Translations under genes and position numbers: made by a program
Notes under the pieces: model-generated
Databases searched by the model: none
Told to the model about the DNA's origin: nothing
Seen by the model: the letters and a program-made list of their open reading frames with translations, nothing else
In this document: positions 25,544 through 34,364 of the stretch, one piece after another
How the letters are laid out: each line of letters begins with the position of its first letter
Position numbering within the stretch: the first letter of the stretch is position 1
Source of the DNA: Ramlibacter tataouinensis
GTDB lineage: Bacteria; Pseudomonadota; Gammaproteobacteria; Burkholderiales; Burkholderiaceae_C
Direction of reading: 5' to 3'
NCBI RefSeq assembly: GCF_001580455.1
Contig: NZ_CP010951.1
Span: forward strand, 2,170,001-2,234,000
Length of the DNA stretch: 64,000 nucleotides

Positions 25544-26122
25544 ATGAAAAGCCAGCATTCGCCACATCACTGGATTGCCGTGGCGGTGGTGTTGGCGCTC
25601 GCGCTGTTGACCTTGTCCAACCTGTACGGCCAACGCAGCGACGGGTCCGCCACCTACCGCGGCCGCCCGGCCATGGCCGGGGCGCAGAGCGGCACCGGCG
25701 CGCAGGCCGGGCTGCCGCAAGGCGGGCTGGGCCAGCAGGGCACGGAGGGCGCCGAGCGGACCATCGTCACCTGGCCGGCGGCGCCGTCATCGGACAACAA
25801 CGCGCTGCAGCCCGACAACATCCTGAAGGCCGACGTCGAGCCGCCGCCGGACATCACCGGCCAGCCGCGCGAAGTGCCGCGCAAGGGCGACGAACCCGCG
25901 CGCGACAAGGACAAGGGCGTGACGCCACCCAAGCCGGACAGCGGTGTTGCACCTGCCAAGGACAGCGGCATCGCGCCCAGCAAGGACAGCGGCATGGCCA
26001 AGGACGAAAGCAGCGCCGCCAAGAAGGCCAGGAAGGCCGCCAAGGACACGGCGGACAAGGCCCGCTTCGGCGTCAGCCCGATCGGATCGACCGCTCCGAC
26101 TGTGGGGCCCACCGGCAACTAA
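25544..26122 (+). CDS. Membrane-anchored, Lys/Pro-rich low-complexity protein, 192 aa
   Basis: After a short N-terminal part comes one membrane segment (HWIAVAVVLALALLTLSNLYG). The rest is hydrophilic and probably disordered in the periplasm, with imperfect repeats DSGVAPAKDSGIAPSKDSGMA (about residues 141-161) and a Lys/Ala-rich stretch (SSAAKKARKAAKDTADKARF). The start at 25544 follows CAGGAGC. I recognise no family. It is divergent from minC; the spacer carries a GTAGGACGC-type motif. A cell-wall or peptidoglycan-associated role is possible but unproven. Confidence 0.6.
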   Translation: MKSQHSPHHWIAVAVVLALALLTLSNLYGQRSDGSATYRGRPAMAGAQSGTGAQAGLPQGGLGQQGTEGAERTIVTWPAAPSSDNNALQPDNILKADVEPPPDITGQPREVPRKGDEPARDKDKGVTPPKPDSGVAPAKDSGIAPSKDSGMAKDESSAAKKARKAAKDTADKARFGVSPIGSTAPTVGPTGN

Positions 26123-26149
26123 GCCACCAGCTCGCCATCGCCATCGCCT

Positions 26150-26851
26150 TCAGGGCAGGGGATCGGCGGCGGCGTCGTTGACCGCGATCGCGCGCTCGCC
26201 GAACACACGGTGGTAGACCGCCAGCCACAGCGCGTCGCCGGCGCCAGATGGCGGCACTGCGGCGCGCGGCAGGCCGAGGCCGAAGTGAAGCTTGCGGCCG
26301 TCGAACTCCACCGAGCGCTCGGGCGTGAAGATCACCCAGCGCGACTGCGCCAGGTGCTTGGCGAACCAGGGCGCGATCGCTTCGACGATGTGGTGCGTCG
26401 GCTCGTGCCAGGCCAGCATCAGCGGCTGCGCCGCGATGTCGTGCACGGCGCGGAACTGCACGAAGCCCTTCATCTTGTGCAGGTCGCGCCGCACCGCCTG
26501 GCCCATCTGGTGGGCATGCAGCATGTCGCTGTCCCCGGGGTTGTTGCGCAGCCCCGGCTCGTGCACCAGCCGCCACAGCAGCCGGTACAGCAGCGCGAAA
26601 CGTTCCGGGTCGTTGTGCAGCACGACCATCTCGCACAGGCGCAGGAACGAAGCCGGCACGATCGCCGAGGCGGCCTTGGGCACGCCGCGCACGCGCTCGG
26701 GGCCTTCGCTGGGATCCATGAAGAAGTCGCTGTTCTGCGCCTGCGCGGTTTCCCAGTGCACCGCGTCGGGCGGGACCTGGTGCGCCAGCAGCGCCCGGGC
26801 CTCCTCGCGGAAACCCGCCAGGTCGATTTCGCTGGCCAGCCGCGCGTCCAT
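26150..26851 (-). CDS. DUF4130-like protein (TIGR03915 type)
   Basis: This 233-residue protein resembles the DUF4130 family, usually found beside a radical-SAM protein or fused to a UdgX-type uracil-DNA glycosylase and described as a probable DNA-metabolism protein. Features include FLRLCEMVVLHNDPERFALLYRLLWRL, MGQAVRRDLHKMKGFVQFR and FAKHLAQSRWVIFTPERS. It is not fused to a glycosylase here and no partner is next to it. It begins in a TGATG overlap with ybhN upstream, so it is the last gene of the ybhP-clsB-ybhN operon, an unusual association. Confidence 0.78.
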   Translation of the reverse strand: MDARLASEIDLAGFREEARALLAHQVPPDAVHWETAQAQNSDFFMDPSEGPERVRGVPKAASAIVPASFLRLCEMVVLHNDPERFALLYRLLWRLVHEPGLRNNPGDSDMLHAHQMGQAVRRDLHKMKGFVQFRAVHDIAAQPLMLAWHEPTHHIVEAIAPWFAKHLAQSRWVIFTPERSVEFDGRKLHFGLGLPRAAVPPSGAGDALWLAVYHRVFGERAIAVNDAAADPLP

Positions 26852-27903
26852 CAGCTGCCCCTCGCGTGCAAGCGCCGGCCTTCGACGTGGTGCTTGTCCT
26901 TGCCGTGCACCTCCATGTAGAGGTACAGCAGCGCGGCCACCACCAGCGGCACGATGTAGTAGATCGCCCGGTAGCCGAGCAGCGCGCCGATGAGGCGGCC
27001 CTCGGACACCAGGTGCGACAGCAGTGTCACGAACACGAACTCGAGGACGCCCAGGCCCGCCGGCACATGCGTCACCACACCGGCGATCGCGCCGATCAGC
27101 AGCACGGTGAGCACGTCGGCATAGTGGATCTGCCGGCCCAGCAGGAACCAGACCACGCCCGCCATCAGGCTCCAGTTGGTGCACGACACCGCCAGCTGCA
27201 CCAGCGCGACGCGCCAGGGGGGCAGGTAAACCTCATGGCCGCGCCAGTCCCATACATGGTCGCCAAACCGCAAGCAGGCGAAGGCGTAGCCGCAGGCGAC
27301 CAGCAGCAGCGCCGCGCCGGCCCACTGCAGCCCGTAGTTGCCCATGTGCCAGCTCGGCGGCAGCTGCAGCGGATGGAACAGGAACAACAGCCCGCCCAGC
27401 AGCATGTAGCCCAGCCAGTTCGTCAGCATGCTCATCGAAACGATGCGGGTGATATCGCCGTTCTTCAGGCCCAGCCGCGAGTACAGCCGATAGCGGAAGG
27501 CGATGCCGCCAACCAACGAGCCCAGGCACAGGTTGAAGGCATAGCTGATGAAGGTCACCGCCATCACCGCCCGCGTTTGCAGCGCATGGCCGGTGTAGTG
27601 GCGTCCGATCAGGTCGAAGCAGCTGTAAAGAAGATGACTGCAGAGAGCGAGGCCGGCGGCGGCCGCCAGTGTGGCGGCCGGCGTCTGCTTCAGCGAATCG
27701 AGGACCTCGTCCCAGTCAAGCCGCTGGGCATAGCGCGCCAGCAGGAAGAAGACCAGCGCGAAGAAGGCCAGCGTGAGCGCGCGTTTGGCCCAGGTCCACC
27801 ATGCGCTGTCGCGCCAGCGCTGCAGGCGGCCACCATGCTCTGCGCGATGGCCGCGCGGGCGCGGCTTGACCAGCGCGTTGCGGGGCAGGGTGCGCGCGGC
27901 CAT
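26851..27903 (-). CDS. ybhN: YbhN-like inner-membrane protein (LPG synthetase TM-domain family)
   Basis: This 350-residue protein has about eight membrane segments of the lysylphosphatidylglycerol synthetase transmembrane family, but lacks the C-terminal aminoacyl-transferase domain. The conserved block THVPAGLGVLEFVFV is present. E. coli YbhN lies in the same ybhP-clsB-ybhN cluster; its precise role is unknown, possibly lipid handling in the inner membrane. The start at 27903 follows GGAAGGAA on the minus strand and lies 4 bp after the clsB stop. A longer upstream frame is unlikely. Confidence 0.88.
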   Translation of the reverse strand: MAARTLPRNALVKPRPRGHRAEHGGRLQRWRDSAWWTWAKRALTLAFFALVFFLLARYAQRLDWDEVLDSLKQTPAATLAAAAGLALCSHLLYSCFDLIGRHYTGHALQTRAVMAVTFISYAFNLCLGSLVGGIAFRYRLYSRLGLKNGDITRIVSMSMLTNWLGYMLLGGLLFLFHPLQLPPSWHMGNYGLQWAGAALLLVACGYAFACLRFGDHVWDWRGHEVYLPPWRVALVQLAVSCTNWSLMAGVVWFLLGRQIHYADVLTVLLIGAIAGVVTHVPAGLGVLEFVFVTLLSHLVSEGRLIGALLGYRAIYYIVPLVVAALLYLYMEVHGKDKHHVEGRRLHARGS

Positions 27904-27907
27904 GCGT

Positions 27908-29134
27908 CTATTCCTTCCGGCCCGGCTCGGCATAGGCCGGCGCAGGCGACAGGCGCGGCACATGGCGCGGTTGCCACAGCGCCCAGGCCGGGTACATGCG
28001 CGTGAAGTGGTAGGCCACGACGTGGCGCAGCCAGGTGAAGCCGCGCAGCTCGCCGAGCTCCTTCTCGTCGATCGGCCGGCAGTGCCGCGTCAGGTGCTGC
28101 AGGCGCTCGTACAGCTGCTGGTTGAAGGCGCGGTCGCGGATGATGACGTTGGCTTCGAGGTTGAGCGCCAGGCTCAGGGGGTCGAGGTTGCTCGAACCCG
28201 CGGTGGCCCACTCGTCGTCCATCAGCGCCACCTTGCCGTGCAGCGGCCGCTCGCAGTACTCGAGGATCTTCACGCCCGCGCGCAGCAGCTGGTGGTACAG
28301 CATGCGGGCGGCGGTCTTGACGATCGCCATGTCGGGCTCGCCTTGCAGGATCAGGCGCACGTCCACCCCGCGCCGCGCCGCCCGCCGCAGCTCCTGCATG
28401 AAGCGGTAGCCGGGGAAGAAGTAGGCGTTAGCGATGATGATGCGGTCGCGCGCCGCGCGGATCGCGATGCGGTAGTGCCGCTCGATGTCGCTGAGGTGCT
28501 CGCCGTTGTCGCGCACCACCAGCATGGCGGCGGCGCTGCCCGCATGCGGCAGGTTCCTGGGCTGGGTGCGCAGGCGGCTGCGCCAGCGCCACCACGCGCG
28601 CTGGCGCTGGTAGCGTTGTCCCTGGGCCAGCGCCGCATGGCTGAAGCGGTGGATCTCCGCCACCAGCGGCCCGTGGATCTCCACCGCGTAGTCCTGCTTG
28701 GCCTGCGGGCCGAAGTCCTGCAGGTGGTCGGCCGAGTAGTTGATGCCGCCCACGAAGGCCACGGTGCCGTCGACCACCACGATCTTGCGGTGCATGCGGC
28801 GCAGCGCGTTCATGCGAAAGCCGCGTCCCAGCAGCCGCGTGCCCGGGTCGAACACATGCAGCCGCACGCCGGCGTCGGTGAGCGAGCGGATGAAGTCGTC
28901 AGACAGGTCGGGCGAGCCGAAGCCGTCGATGGTCAGGTCCACCTGCACGCCGCGGCGCGCCGCCTCGACCAGGACTCCATGCAGTTGCACGCCGACCTTG
29001 TCCTCGAACAGGATGAAGGTCTCGATCACCACTTCCTGCCGCGCGTTGGCGATGCAGTCGAACACGCGCGGGAAGAACTCCTCCCCGTTCTCGAGGAGCC
29101 GGATGTCGTTGCCTTCGATCCACCGCGGGCTCAT
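27908..29134 (-). CDS. clsB: Cardiolipin synthase B (phospholipase D family)
   Basis: This 408-residue enzyme makes cardiolipin by phosphatidyl transfer to phosphatidylglycerol at the membrane. Both HKD catalytic motifs are present: HRKIVVVDG (about residue 115) and HGKVALMDD (about 299). As in other ClsB proteins there are no N-terminal membrane segments. The start follows GGCGGAGG on the minus strand. It sits between ybhP and ybhN exactly as in E. coli, so the three are probably one operon for phospholipid synthesis. Confidence 0.93.
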   Translation of the reverse strand: MSPRWIEGNDIRLLENGEEFFPRVFDCIANARQEVVIETFILFEDKVGVQLHGVLVEAARRGVQVDLTIDGFGSPDLSDDFIRSLTDAGVRLHVFDPGTRLLGRGFRMNALRRMHRKIVVVDGTVAFVGGINYSADHLQDFGPQAKQDYAVEIHGPLVAEIHRFSHAALAQGQRYQRQRAWWRWRSRLRTQPRNLPHAGSAAAMLVVRDNGEHLSDIERHYRIAIRAARDRIIIANAYFFPGYRFMQELRRAARRGVDVRLILQGEPDMAIVKTAARMLYHQLLRAGVKILEYCERPLHGKVALMDDEWATAGSSNLDPLSLALNLEANVIIRDRAFNQQLYERLQHLTRHCRPIDEKELGELRGFTWLRHVVAYHFTRMYPAWALWQPRHVPRLSPAPAYAEPGRKE

Positions 29135-29205
29135 TGGACAACCTCCGCCCTGCGGGCTGTGGTGCCATGCGCCTTCGGAACGGCCGTGCGTCTCATGGCG
29201 AGTTC

Positions 29206-29973
29206 CTAGAGGTGGATCTCCGCGGCCAGCGGCGCGTGGTCGGACAGGTGCGACCAGGGCCGCCGGGGCAGCACCACCGGCAGGTGCACCGAGGCGTTGC
29301 GCACGTAGATGCGGTCCAGGCACAGCAGCGGCAGGCGCGCCGGGAAGGTCCGGGCGGCTTCGCCGTAGGCATGCACGAACACTTCGCGCAGGCCCACTTC
29401 GCGCTCCAGCAGCACATGCGCGCGCCGGCGCCAATCGTTGAAGTCGCCCGCCACCACCAGCGGCGCGTCGTCGGGCACCTCGCCGCGCACCATGTGGCAC
29501 AGCAGCTCCAGCTGCTGTTGGCGATGCGCTTCGGCCAGGCCCAGGTGCACGCAGATCACATGCACATCGACCGTGTGGCCCGGCACGCGCAGCACGCAAT
29601 GCAGCAGCCCGCGCTTTTCCGGGCCGGCCACCGACACGTCATGGTTCTGGTAGTGGACGATGGGGAACTTGGACATCACCGCATTGCCGTGGTGGTGCCC
29701 CTTGGGGTAGACCATGTTCCGTCCATAGGCGTACTGCGGCCAGATCTCGTCGGCGAGAAATTCGTAATGAGGCTCTTCCACGGTACTACTGGCCTTGCGG
29801 TGCTGCCCGTTCATGCCCATGACCTCTTGCAGGAACACCACGTCTGCGCCCACCTTGCGCACCGCGTCACGCAATTCGGGCAGGATGAACTTCCGGTTGA
29901 AGGTCGTGAAGCCCTTGTGGATGTTGACCGTCATCACGGTCAGCGCAATGGCATGGGCCGCTGTATCGGTCAT
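29206..29973 (-). CDS. ybhP: Endonuclease/exonuclease/phosphatase-fold protein YbhP
   Basis: This 255-residue protein has the DNase I-like metal-dependent phosphoesterase fold: VNIHKGF at the start, FLQEVMG with the catalytic Glu, AGDFNDW and [10 protein letters not shown] at the end. E. coli YbhP shares this fold and position; a phospholipid or phosphodiester substrate is suspected but not shown. It is the first gene of the ybhP-clsB-ybhN operon. The ATG at 29973 marks the family N-terminus; a much longer open frame upstream looks non-coding. Confidence 0.9.
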   Translation of the reverse strand: MTDTAAHAIALTVMTVNIHKGFTTFNRKFILPELRDAVRKVGADVVFLQEVMGMNGQHRKASSTVEEPHYEFLADEIWPQYAYGRNMVYPKGHHHGNAVMSKFPIVHYQNHDVSVAGPEKRGLLHCVLRVPGHTVDVHVICVHLGLAEAHRQQQLELLCHMVRGEVPDDAPLVVAGDFNDWRRRAHVLLEREVGLREVFVHAYGEAARTFPARLPLLCLDRIYVRNASVHLPVVLPRRPWSHLSDHAPLAAEIHL

Positions 29974-30348
29974 CGGCAAAGGATCGGGACGTCGGAGAGG
30001 TTGTTGTACTGCCGGGCTGATTGCGGATGTGTAGGACGCCAAGCTGACTTGATGTCGCTGCGCAGAGCAGCAAGTGGGAAGACGCCTGGCACGCGCGAGC
30101 GCGCGCAGCGCTCGCCGGCGCCGCGTCGCGATGCCCCTGCGACCGCGCGAGTCGTGGTGCGTGCCATCGAACGGATGCATGACATCATGGTGCGGCGGAC
30201 CGGCGCCGGCAGGCGGGGTCGATGTAGGACGCAACCTTGCCACGGCGCAGGGCCGCGGGCACTCACTGCGCAGTCCAATCACACTTTTTACGATCCGTCG
30301 AGTTCAAGCTCGACGCACGTCCCCGTGCGGCTTGGCGAAACTGTGGCG
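29974..30348. other. 375-bp divergent intergenic region ybhP/pagL
   Basis: No gene was found. The stretch holds two copies of the TGTAGGACGC motif (30030-30039 and 30223-30232) and a small dyad TCGAG-TTCAAG-CTCGA near the pagL start (about 30298-30313). It must contain promoters for both flanking genes. Confidence 0.5.
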
Positions 30349-30894
30349 ATGGAAATCAAGCGCGTCGCCATCGCCTGCATGCTGGCGCTGTGCGCGTGTG
30401 CCGCGTCGGCCGCCGAGGGAGACGGCGGCGTCGCGCTCTTGCTCGAGGGCGGCGCCGCCGGCACGGGCCGCTACATCGCGAGCGTGGGGCTGGCGTGGCC
30501 TTGGTCCTGGCGGCGCGCGGTGGAGGGCGGCGAATGGACAGGCGTGACCGAGCTGTTCGTGAGCCACCTGAGCTCGCGCGTGGAAGGCGGGCGCGAGTCG
30601 CGCACGCTGGTGGGCCTGCTGCCGCTGGTGCGTTACCGCTTCAACGGCGCCCACTCGAACTGGTTCGGGGAAGCCGGGATCGGCCTGACCTACATGGACG
30701 CGCTGTATCGCACCGAGAACAAGCAGTTCAGCACGCAGTTCAACTTCATGAGCACCCTCGGTGTCGGCCGCAGCTTCGGCGCCAAGCGCGAGCAGGAACT
30801 GAGCCTGCGCATCGTCCACATCTCGAACGCCGGCATCAAGAACCCGAACCCGGGCGAGAACTTCCTGCAGCTGCGCTGGTCGCACGCGCTGTAG
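30349..30894 (+). CDS. pagL: Lipid A 3-O-deacylase
   Basis: This 181-residue outer-membrane beta-barrel removes the 3-position acyl chain from lipid A and so alters recognition by host receptors and polymyxins. It has a signal peptide (MEIKRVAIACMLALCACAASA), beta strands throughout, and the PagL active-site block HISNAGIKNPNPGEN with His157, Ser159 and Glu170. The protein ends in an aromatic-hydrophobic C-terminus typical of barrels (LQLRWSHAL). The start at 30349 was chosen at the signal peptide. In other species PhoP controls it; no PhoP box was identified here. Confidence 0.93.
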   Translation: MEIKRVAIACMLALCACAASAAEGDGGVALLLEGGAAGTGRYIASVGLAWPWSWRRAVEGGEWTGVTELFVSHLSSRVEGGRESRTLVGLLPLVRYRFNGAHSNWFGEAGIGLTYMDALYRTENKQFSTQFNFMSTLGVGRSFGAKREQELSLRIVHISNAGIKNPNPGENFLQLRWSHAL

Positions 30895-30913
30895 CGGCCA
30901 CTGGCCGGCGCCG

Positions 30914-31981
30914 CTATTTGCTTCGCGGCGGCACCAGCGCGCGGTCGGGGCGCTGCAGCCGCCCGGCACGCAGCTCGCCCACCGCATGCACCAGGGCGCG
31001 CGCGACGTTGCGCACTTCCTCCTGCACGCCGGAGTCGCGGTCCAGCGCTTCGTGGCTGGTGGCATAGGGCTCGTAGTAGCCGATGTAGCGATCCAGCCGC
31101 GCCTGGAAGCCGGCATCGATCAGTCCCATCCAATCGAGCCAGTCGGTGAGTGCGCGTCGCACCGAGTCGATGCCGGCGACGTCGCCATGCACCACGACGC
31201 CGTAGGCGCGCCCGGCCAGGTGCTTGGGATAGTCCCAGCCGGCCATCTCCAGTGCCTTGGCCTCTTCCGGCCGCTTGCCGTGGGTGCTGGTGGGATCGGG
31301 GTTGCCGCCGTCGGCGCAGACCAGGCGGTCGATCATCAGCTTCATCGGGCTGGCCGCCTGGTACCAGTACACCGGCGTGACCAGCAGCACGCCGTGCGCG
31401 CTGACCCAGCGCTCGTAGATCTCGGCCATCCAGTCGCCGGTCTGCCGCAAGGCATGATTGGGATAGCAGCTGCAGGGCCAGTGGCACAGCGGCATCGCCG
31501 TGGATAGGCAGCCCTTGCACGGATGGATATGGTGGCTGTAGCCCGAGGTGAGCTCGCTCAGGTCGAGCAAGTCCGCTTCGATGCCTTGCGCCGCGACGGT
31601 CTCGCGCGCGATCTGCGCCAGCCGGAAGGTCTTGGACATCTCGCCGGGACAGCTGCCGTCGTTGCGGGAGCCGCCGGCCACCAGCAGCACGCGCGAGGGC
31701 GTCTGCGGCTGCGACCAGCGGGCCTGCGCGGCGGCGAGCCGGTCGCGTGTGGCCCGCCACTCCACCGACAGCTGGTAGTCCGGGTCGGCGAAGCCGGGAC
31801 CGGCCTTGGCCGTGCGCGGGGCCTTGCGGCCCGCCTGGTAGGCCTGCCAGGCGATCTCCTCCAGCCGGGACAGGGCGGGCGCCTCGGCCTGGAAGGCCGG
31901 GTCCACGAAGTCCTGCATGAAGCGAGCGTGGAAGGCATCGCGCGCCAGCATCGGCGGCGCCTGCCCTTTGCGGATGGTCAT
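30914..31981 (-). CDS. Flavodoxin-like NAD(P)H-dependent oxidoreductase
   Basis: This 355-residue protein has a flavodoxin-fold FMN reductase domain from about residue 95: LLVAGGSRNDGSCPGEMSKTFRLAQ binds the FMN phosphate, then LLVTPVYWYQAASPMKLMIDR. A Cys cluster (CKGCLSTAMPLCHWPCSC) about midway is unusual and may bind a metal or be redox-active. The N-terminal 90 residues are an extra domain of unknown role. It faces pagL tail to tail. No operon partner is apparent. Confidence 0.8.
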   Translation of the reverse strand: MTIRKGQAPPMLARDAFHARFMQDFVDPAFQAEAPALSRLEEIAWQAYQAGRKAPRTAKAGPGFADPDYQLSVEWRATRDRLAAAQARWSQPQTPSRVLLVAGGSRNDGSCPGEMSKTFRLAQIARETVAAQGIEADLLDLSELTSGYSHHIHPCKGCLSTAMPLCHWPCSCYPNHALRQTGDWMAEIYERWVSAHGVLLVTPVYWYQAASPMKLMIDRLVCADGGNPDPTSTHGKRPEEAKALEMAGWDYPKHLAGRAYGVVVHGDVAGIDSVRRALTDWLDWMGLIDAGFQARLDRYIGYYEPYATSHEALDRDSGVQEEVRNVARALVHAVGELRAGRLQRPDRALVPPRSK

Positions 31982-32079
31982 CGGCCCAGTGTAGGGCGCT
32001 GGCGCGCCGCGGTGGGCTCAGGGGAAGGCTGAACAAGCCCCTCGCGGGGGACTTGTCCAGCGGTCATCCAGCGGTTGCC

Positions 32080-32562
32080 TTAGCCGTGGTGATGGCGGTG
32101 ATGGCCGCCTGCGCCGCCGGGGCCGCGCAGCGTTTCGCTGTCGAACACCTTTTGCTGCTCGGGCGTGAGCGAGGCGTAGAAGGCCTTGGTGGCCTCGCCG
32201 CGCCGGTCCATCTCGGCCGCGCGCTGCGCCCGCAGCTGGCGCATGCGGTCGATGCGCTGCGGCGTGGTCAGCTGCGCGAACTCATCGCGGTTGGGCCGCT
32301 GCATCTGCTGCGAGGGCTGCAGGGCGCCGGTGTAGGCGGTCCAGGCGCCTTCCTGCCCAGGCATGAGCTGCAGCTTCTGCTTGAGGTCGGCCAGGCGCTG
32401 CTGCATGCGTTGCTGCATGCGCGCCGGGTCGTGGTGACCGCGGCTGTCGCTCGCCGCGGGCGGCGTGCCGGCCGGCGGCGCGGCAGCAGGCGTCTGGGCC
32501 GTGGCGGCCAGGCCCAGACTGGCCAGAAGCGCGGCAGCGAACATGTGACGGGCTGATTTCAT
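32080..32562 (-). CDS. Spy/CpxP-like periplasmic protein (LTXXQ type)
   Basis: This 160-residue protein has a signal peptide (MKSARHMFAAALLASLGLA) and a helical periplasmic part with LTTPQR and LTPEQQ motifs of the Spy/CpxP chaperone family, which protect envelope proteins under stress. The C-terminus is a glycine/histidine run (GGAGGHHRHHHG) that could bind nickel, copper or zinc. The start follows AAGGAAG. It is not next to an envelope two-component system, unlike cpxP. Confidence 0.83.
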   Translation of the reverse strand: MKSARHMFAAALLASLGLAATAQTPAAAPPAGTPPAASDSRGHHDPARMQQRMQQRLADLKQKLQLMPGQEGAWTAYTGALQPSQQMQRPNRDEFAQLTTPQRIDRMRQLRAQRAAEMDRRGEATKAFYASLTPEQQKVFDSETLRGPGGAGGHHRHHHG

Positions 32563-32795
32563 CGAGCTTCCTTTCGTCGGTTGATGCGCCCCGGGCACGA
32601 AGAGAGCCCGTGGGTTGGTTGTGACTGTGATGCGCACAAGTGTCGCGGCGATGCCTGCATCGTCGCTGTCGTGTAAAGCCAAGCGGGTCCGCGGATGTGG
32701 GAGGCTTCCTACCGCACAAGCCGGCAATGACCCTAGGCCGCCCGCTCGCGCAGGCGCAGCATGGATGCATGCACGTGTTCTGAAGAGGTGCAAGC

Positions 32796-33155
32796 ATGAG
32801 TTATTGCCGTCCGATGAGAACTGCCGCGCTGCTGGCTGCGCTGGTGGCCGGCGGCGCGCTGGCCCAGACCAGTGACAAGCCGGCCGCGCCCGAAGTGGGT
32901 CAACCGCCGGTGAGCGACGTCGGCCCGGCGCCCGCGCACGAGCGCGACAGCGTCGGCGCCGTGGTGATGGAAAACTCGCCGGTGCGCGCGCAGCGCCAGG
33001 TGATGATGGGCGCACCGCCCGATGGCTTGGTCCGGGTGCGCGAGGTCACGAACAATTCGAACCGCGCGCAGACCCAGGTGGATTTGGCGCGGCAGCGTGA
33101 GGCCGAAAAGATGAACCTGCAGCTGCGCGGCGCCGGCGGCCAGGTCGTCAAGTGA
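32796..33155 (+). CDS. Small secreted hypothetical protein, 119 aa
   Basis: This protein has a signal peptide (RTAALLAALVAGGALA) and a hydrophilic mature part with a Pro-rich beginning and a helical end (NRAQTQVDLARQREAEKMN). I recognise no family. GAAGAGG precedes the ATG at 32796; a second ATG at 32814 would give a shorter leader. Its 3' end overlaps the end of the old yellow enzyme gene by 8 bp, tail to tail. Confidence 0.6.
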   Translation: MSYCRPMRTAALLAALVAGGALAQTSDKPAAPEVGQPPVSDVGPAPAHERDSVGAVVMENSPVRAQRQVMMGAPPDGLVRVREVTNNSNRAQTQVDLARQREAEKMNLQLRGAGGQVVK

Positions 33156-34254
33156 GTCGCGGGTAGTCGGTGTAGCCCCGGGCACCGCCGCCATAGAAGG
33201 TGCTGCGGTCGGGTGCGTTGAGCGGGGCCTTGACGCGGAAACGGTCGACCAGGTCCGGGTTGGCGATGTACAGCTTGCCGAAGGCGATCAGGTCGGCGCC
33301 GCCGTCCAGCGCCTGCTGGGCGCTGTCTTGGTCGTAGTTGTTGTTCACCATCCAGGCCCCGCTGCCGCCGGCCAGCTGATAGGCGCGGCGCATCGCACCG
33401 TAGTCGAACGGACGCTCGGCGATCTCGCGCGTGCCGCCGGTGGCGCCTTCGATCACGTGGATGTAGGCCAGGCCCAGCCGCGCGAGCTGCCGCATCACGT
33501 GGTTGAACAGCGGCTGCGGGTTGTCGTCCACGATGTCGTTGGCCGGCGTCACCGGTGACAGGCGGACACCGACGCGATCACCGCCCACTTCATCGGCGAT
33601 GGCACGCATCACTTCGAGCAGCAGACGCGCGCGGTTCTCGATGGAGCCGCCGTAGTCGTCGCTGCGCTGGTTGGCGCCGGTCTTGAGGAACTGGTCGAGC
33701 AGGTAGCCGTTGGCCGCATGGACCTCCACGCCGTCGAAGCCGGCGCTGTGGATCGCGTGGCGCGCGGCCTGGCGGTAGTCGTGCACGATGCTCGGCAGTT
33801 CCGAGGCGTCGAGCGCGCGCGGCTCGGACGTGGGCACGAAGGCGCCGGTCCCGTCCGGACGGATCAGGAAGGTCTTGGTGCGGGCGGCGATGGCCGAGGG
33901 CGCAACCGGGCGCTGGCCGCCCGGCTGCAGGTCCACATGCGAGACCCGGCCCACGTGCCACAACTGCACCACGAGGCGGCCGTGGCGATGGTGCACGGCC
34001 TGCGTCACCTGCCGCCAGGCATCGAGTTGTTCGGTGCTGTACAGGCCGGGCACGTCGGCGTAGCCCTGGGCCTGCGCGCTGATCGCCGTGGCTTCGCTGA
34101 CCAGCAGGCCGGCGCTGGCGCGCTGGGTGTAGTACTCGGCCATCAGCGGCGTGGGCACCGCGCCGGGCGCGCGGTTGCGGGTGAGCGGCGCCATCACGAT
34201 GCGATTGGGCAGCTGCCAGCGGCCGACGTGGAGGGGATCGAACAGTGTGGGCAA
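33148..34254 (-). CDS. Old yellow enzyme family alkene reductase (NemA-like)
   Basis: This 368-residue FMN enzyme reduces activated C=C bonds or nitro groups using NAD(P)H. Features include LPNRIVMAPLTRNRA near the start, QLWHVGRVSH, DGVEVHAANGYLLDQFLK with substrate-binding His/Asn, NRARLLLEVMRAI and the C-terminal GGADLIAFGKLYIANPDL phosphate-binding loop. I place the start at a TTG (34254) preceded by GAAGGAA, because the family begins at PTLFDPLHVGR; upstream in-frame ATGs would add an unlikely extension. It is divergent from an MFS carrier. Confidence 0.9.
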   Translation of the reverse strand: MPTLFDPLHVGRWQLPNRIVMAPLTRNRAPGAVPTPLMAEYYTQRASAGLLVSEATAISAQAQGYADVPGLYSTEQLDAWRQVTQAVHHRHGRLVVQLWHVGRVSHVDLQPGGQRPVAPSAIAARTKTFLIRPDGTGAFVPTSEPRALDASELPSIVHDYRQAARHAIHSAGFDGVEVHAANGYLLDQFLKTGANQRSDDYGGSIENRARLLLEVMRAIADEVGGDRVGVRLSPVTPANDIVDDNPQPLFNHVMRQLARLGLAYIHVIEGATGGTREIAERPFDYGAMRRAYQLAGGSGAWMVNNNYDQDSAQQALDGGADLIAFGKLYIANPDLVDRFRVKAPLNAPDRSTFYGGGARGYTDYPRLT

Positions 34255-34364
34255 GTGCGGGGTTCCTTCTTTCGTTGCCTGTCGTCGTGTGTCGTGGTCT
34301 GTTTGCGAGCCGCAAGCGTAGCGCGCAGCGCCTTGCCCCTGCGCGATACCCGACAATGGGTTTC

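Noticed and set aside
27773..29209. 478-aa plus-strand frame opposite ybhN-clsB
   Set aside because: His/Arg/Val-rich shadow of two recognised genes.
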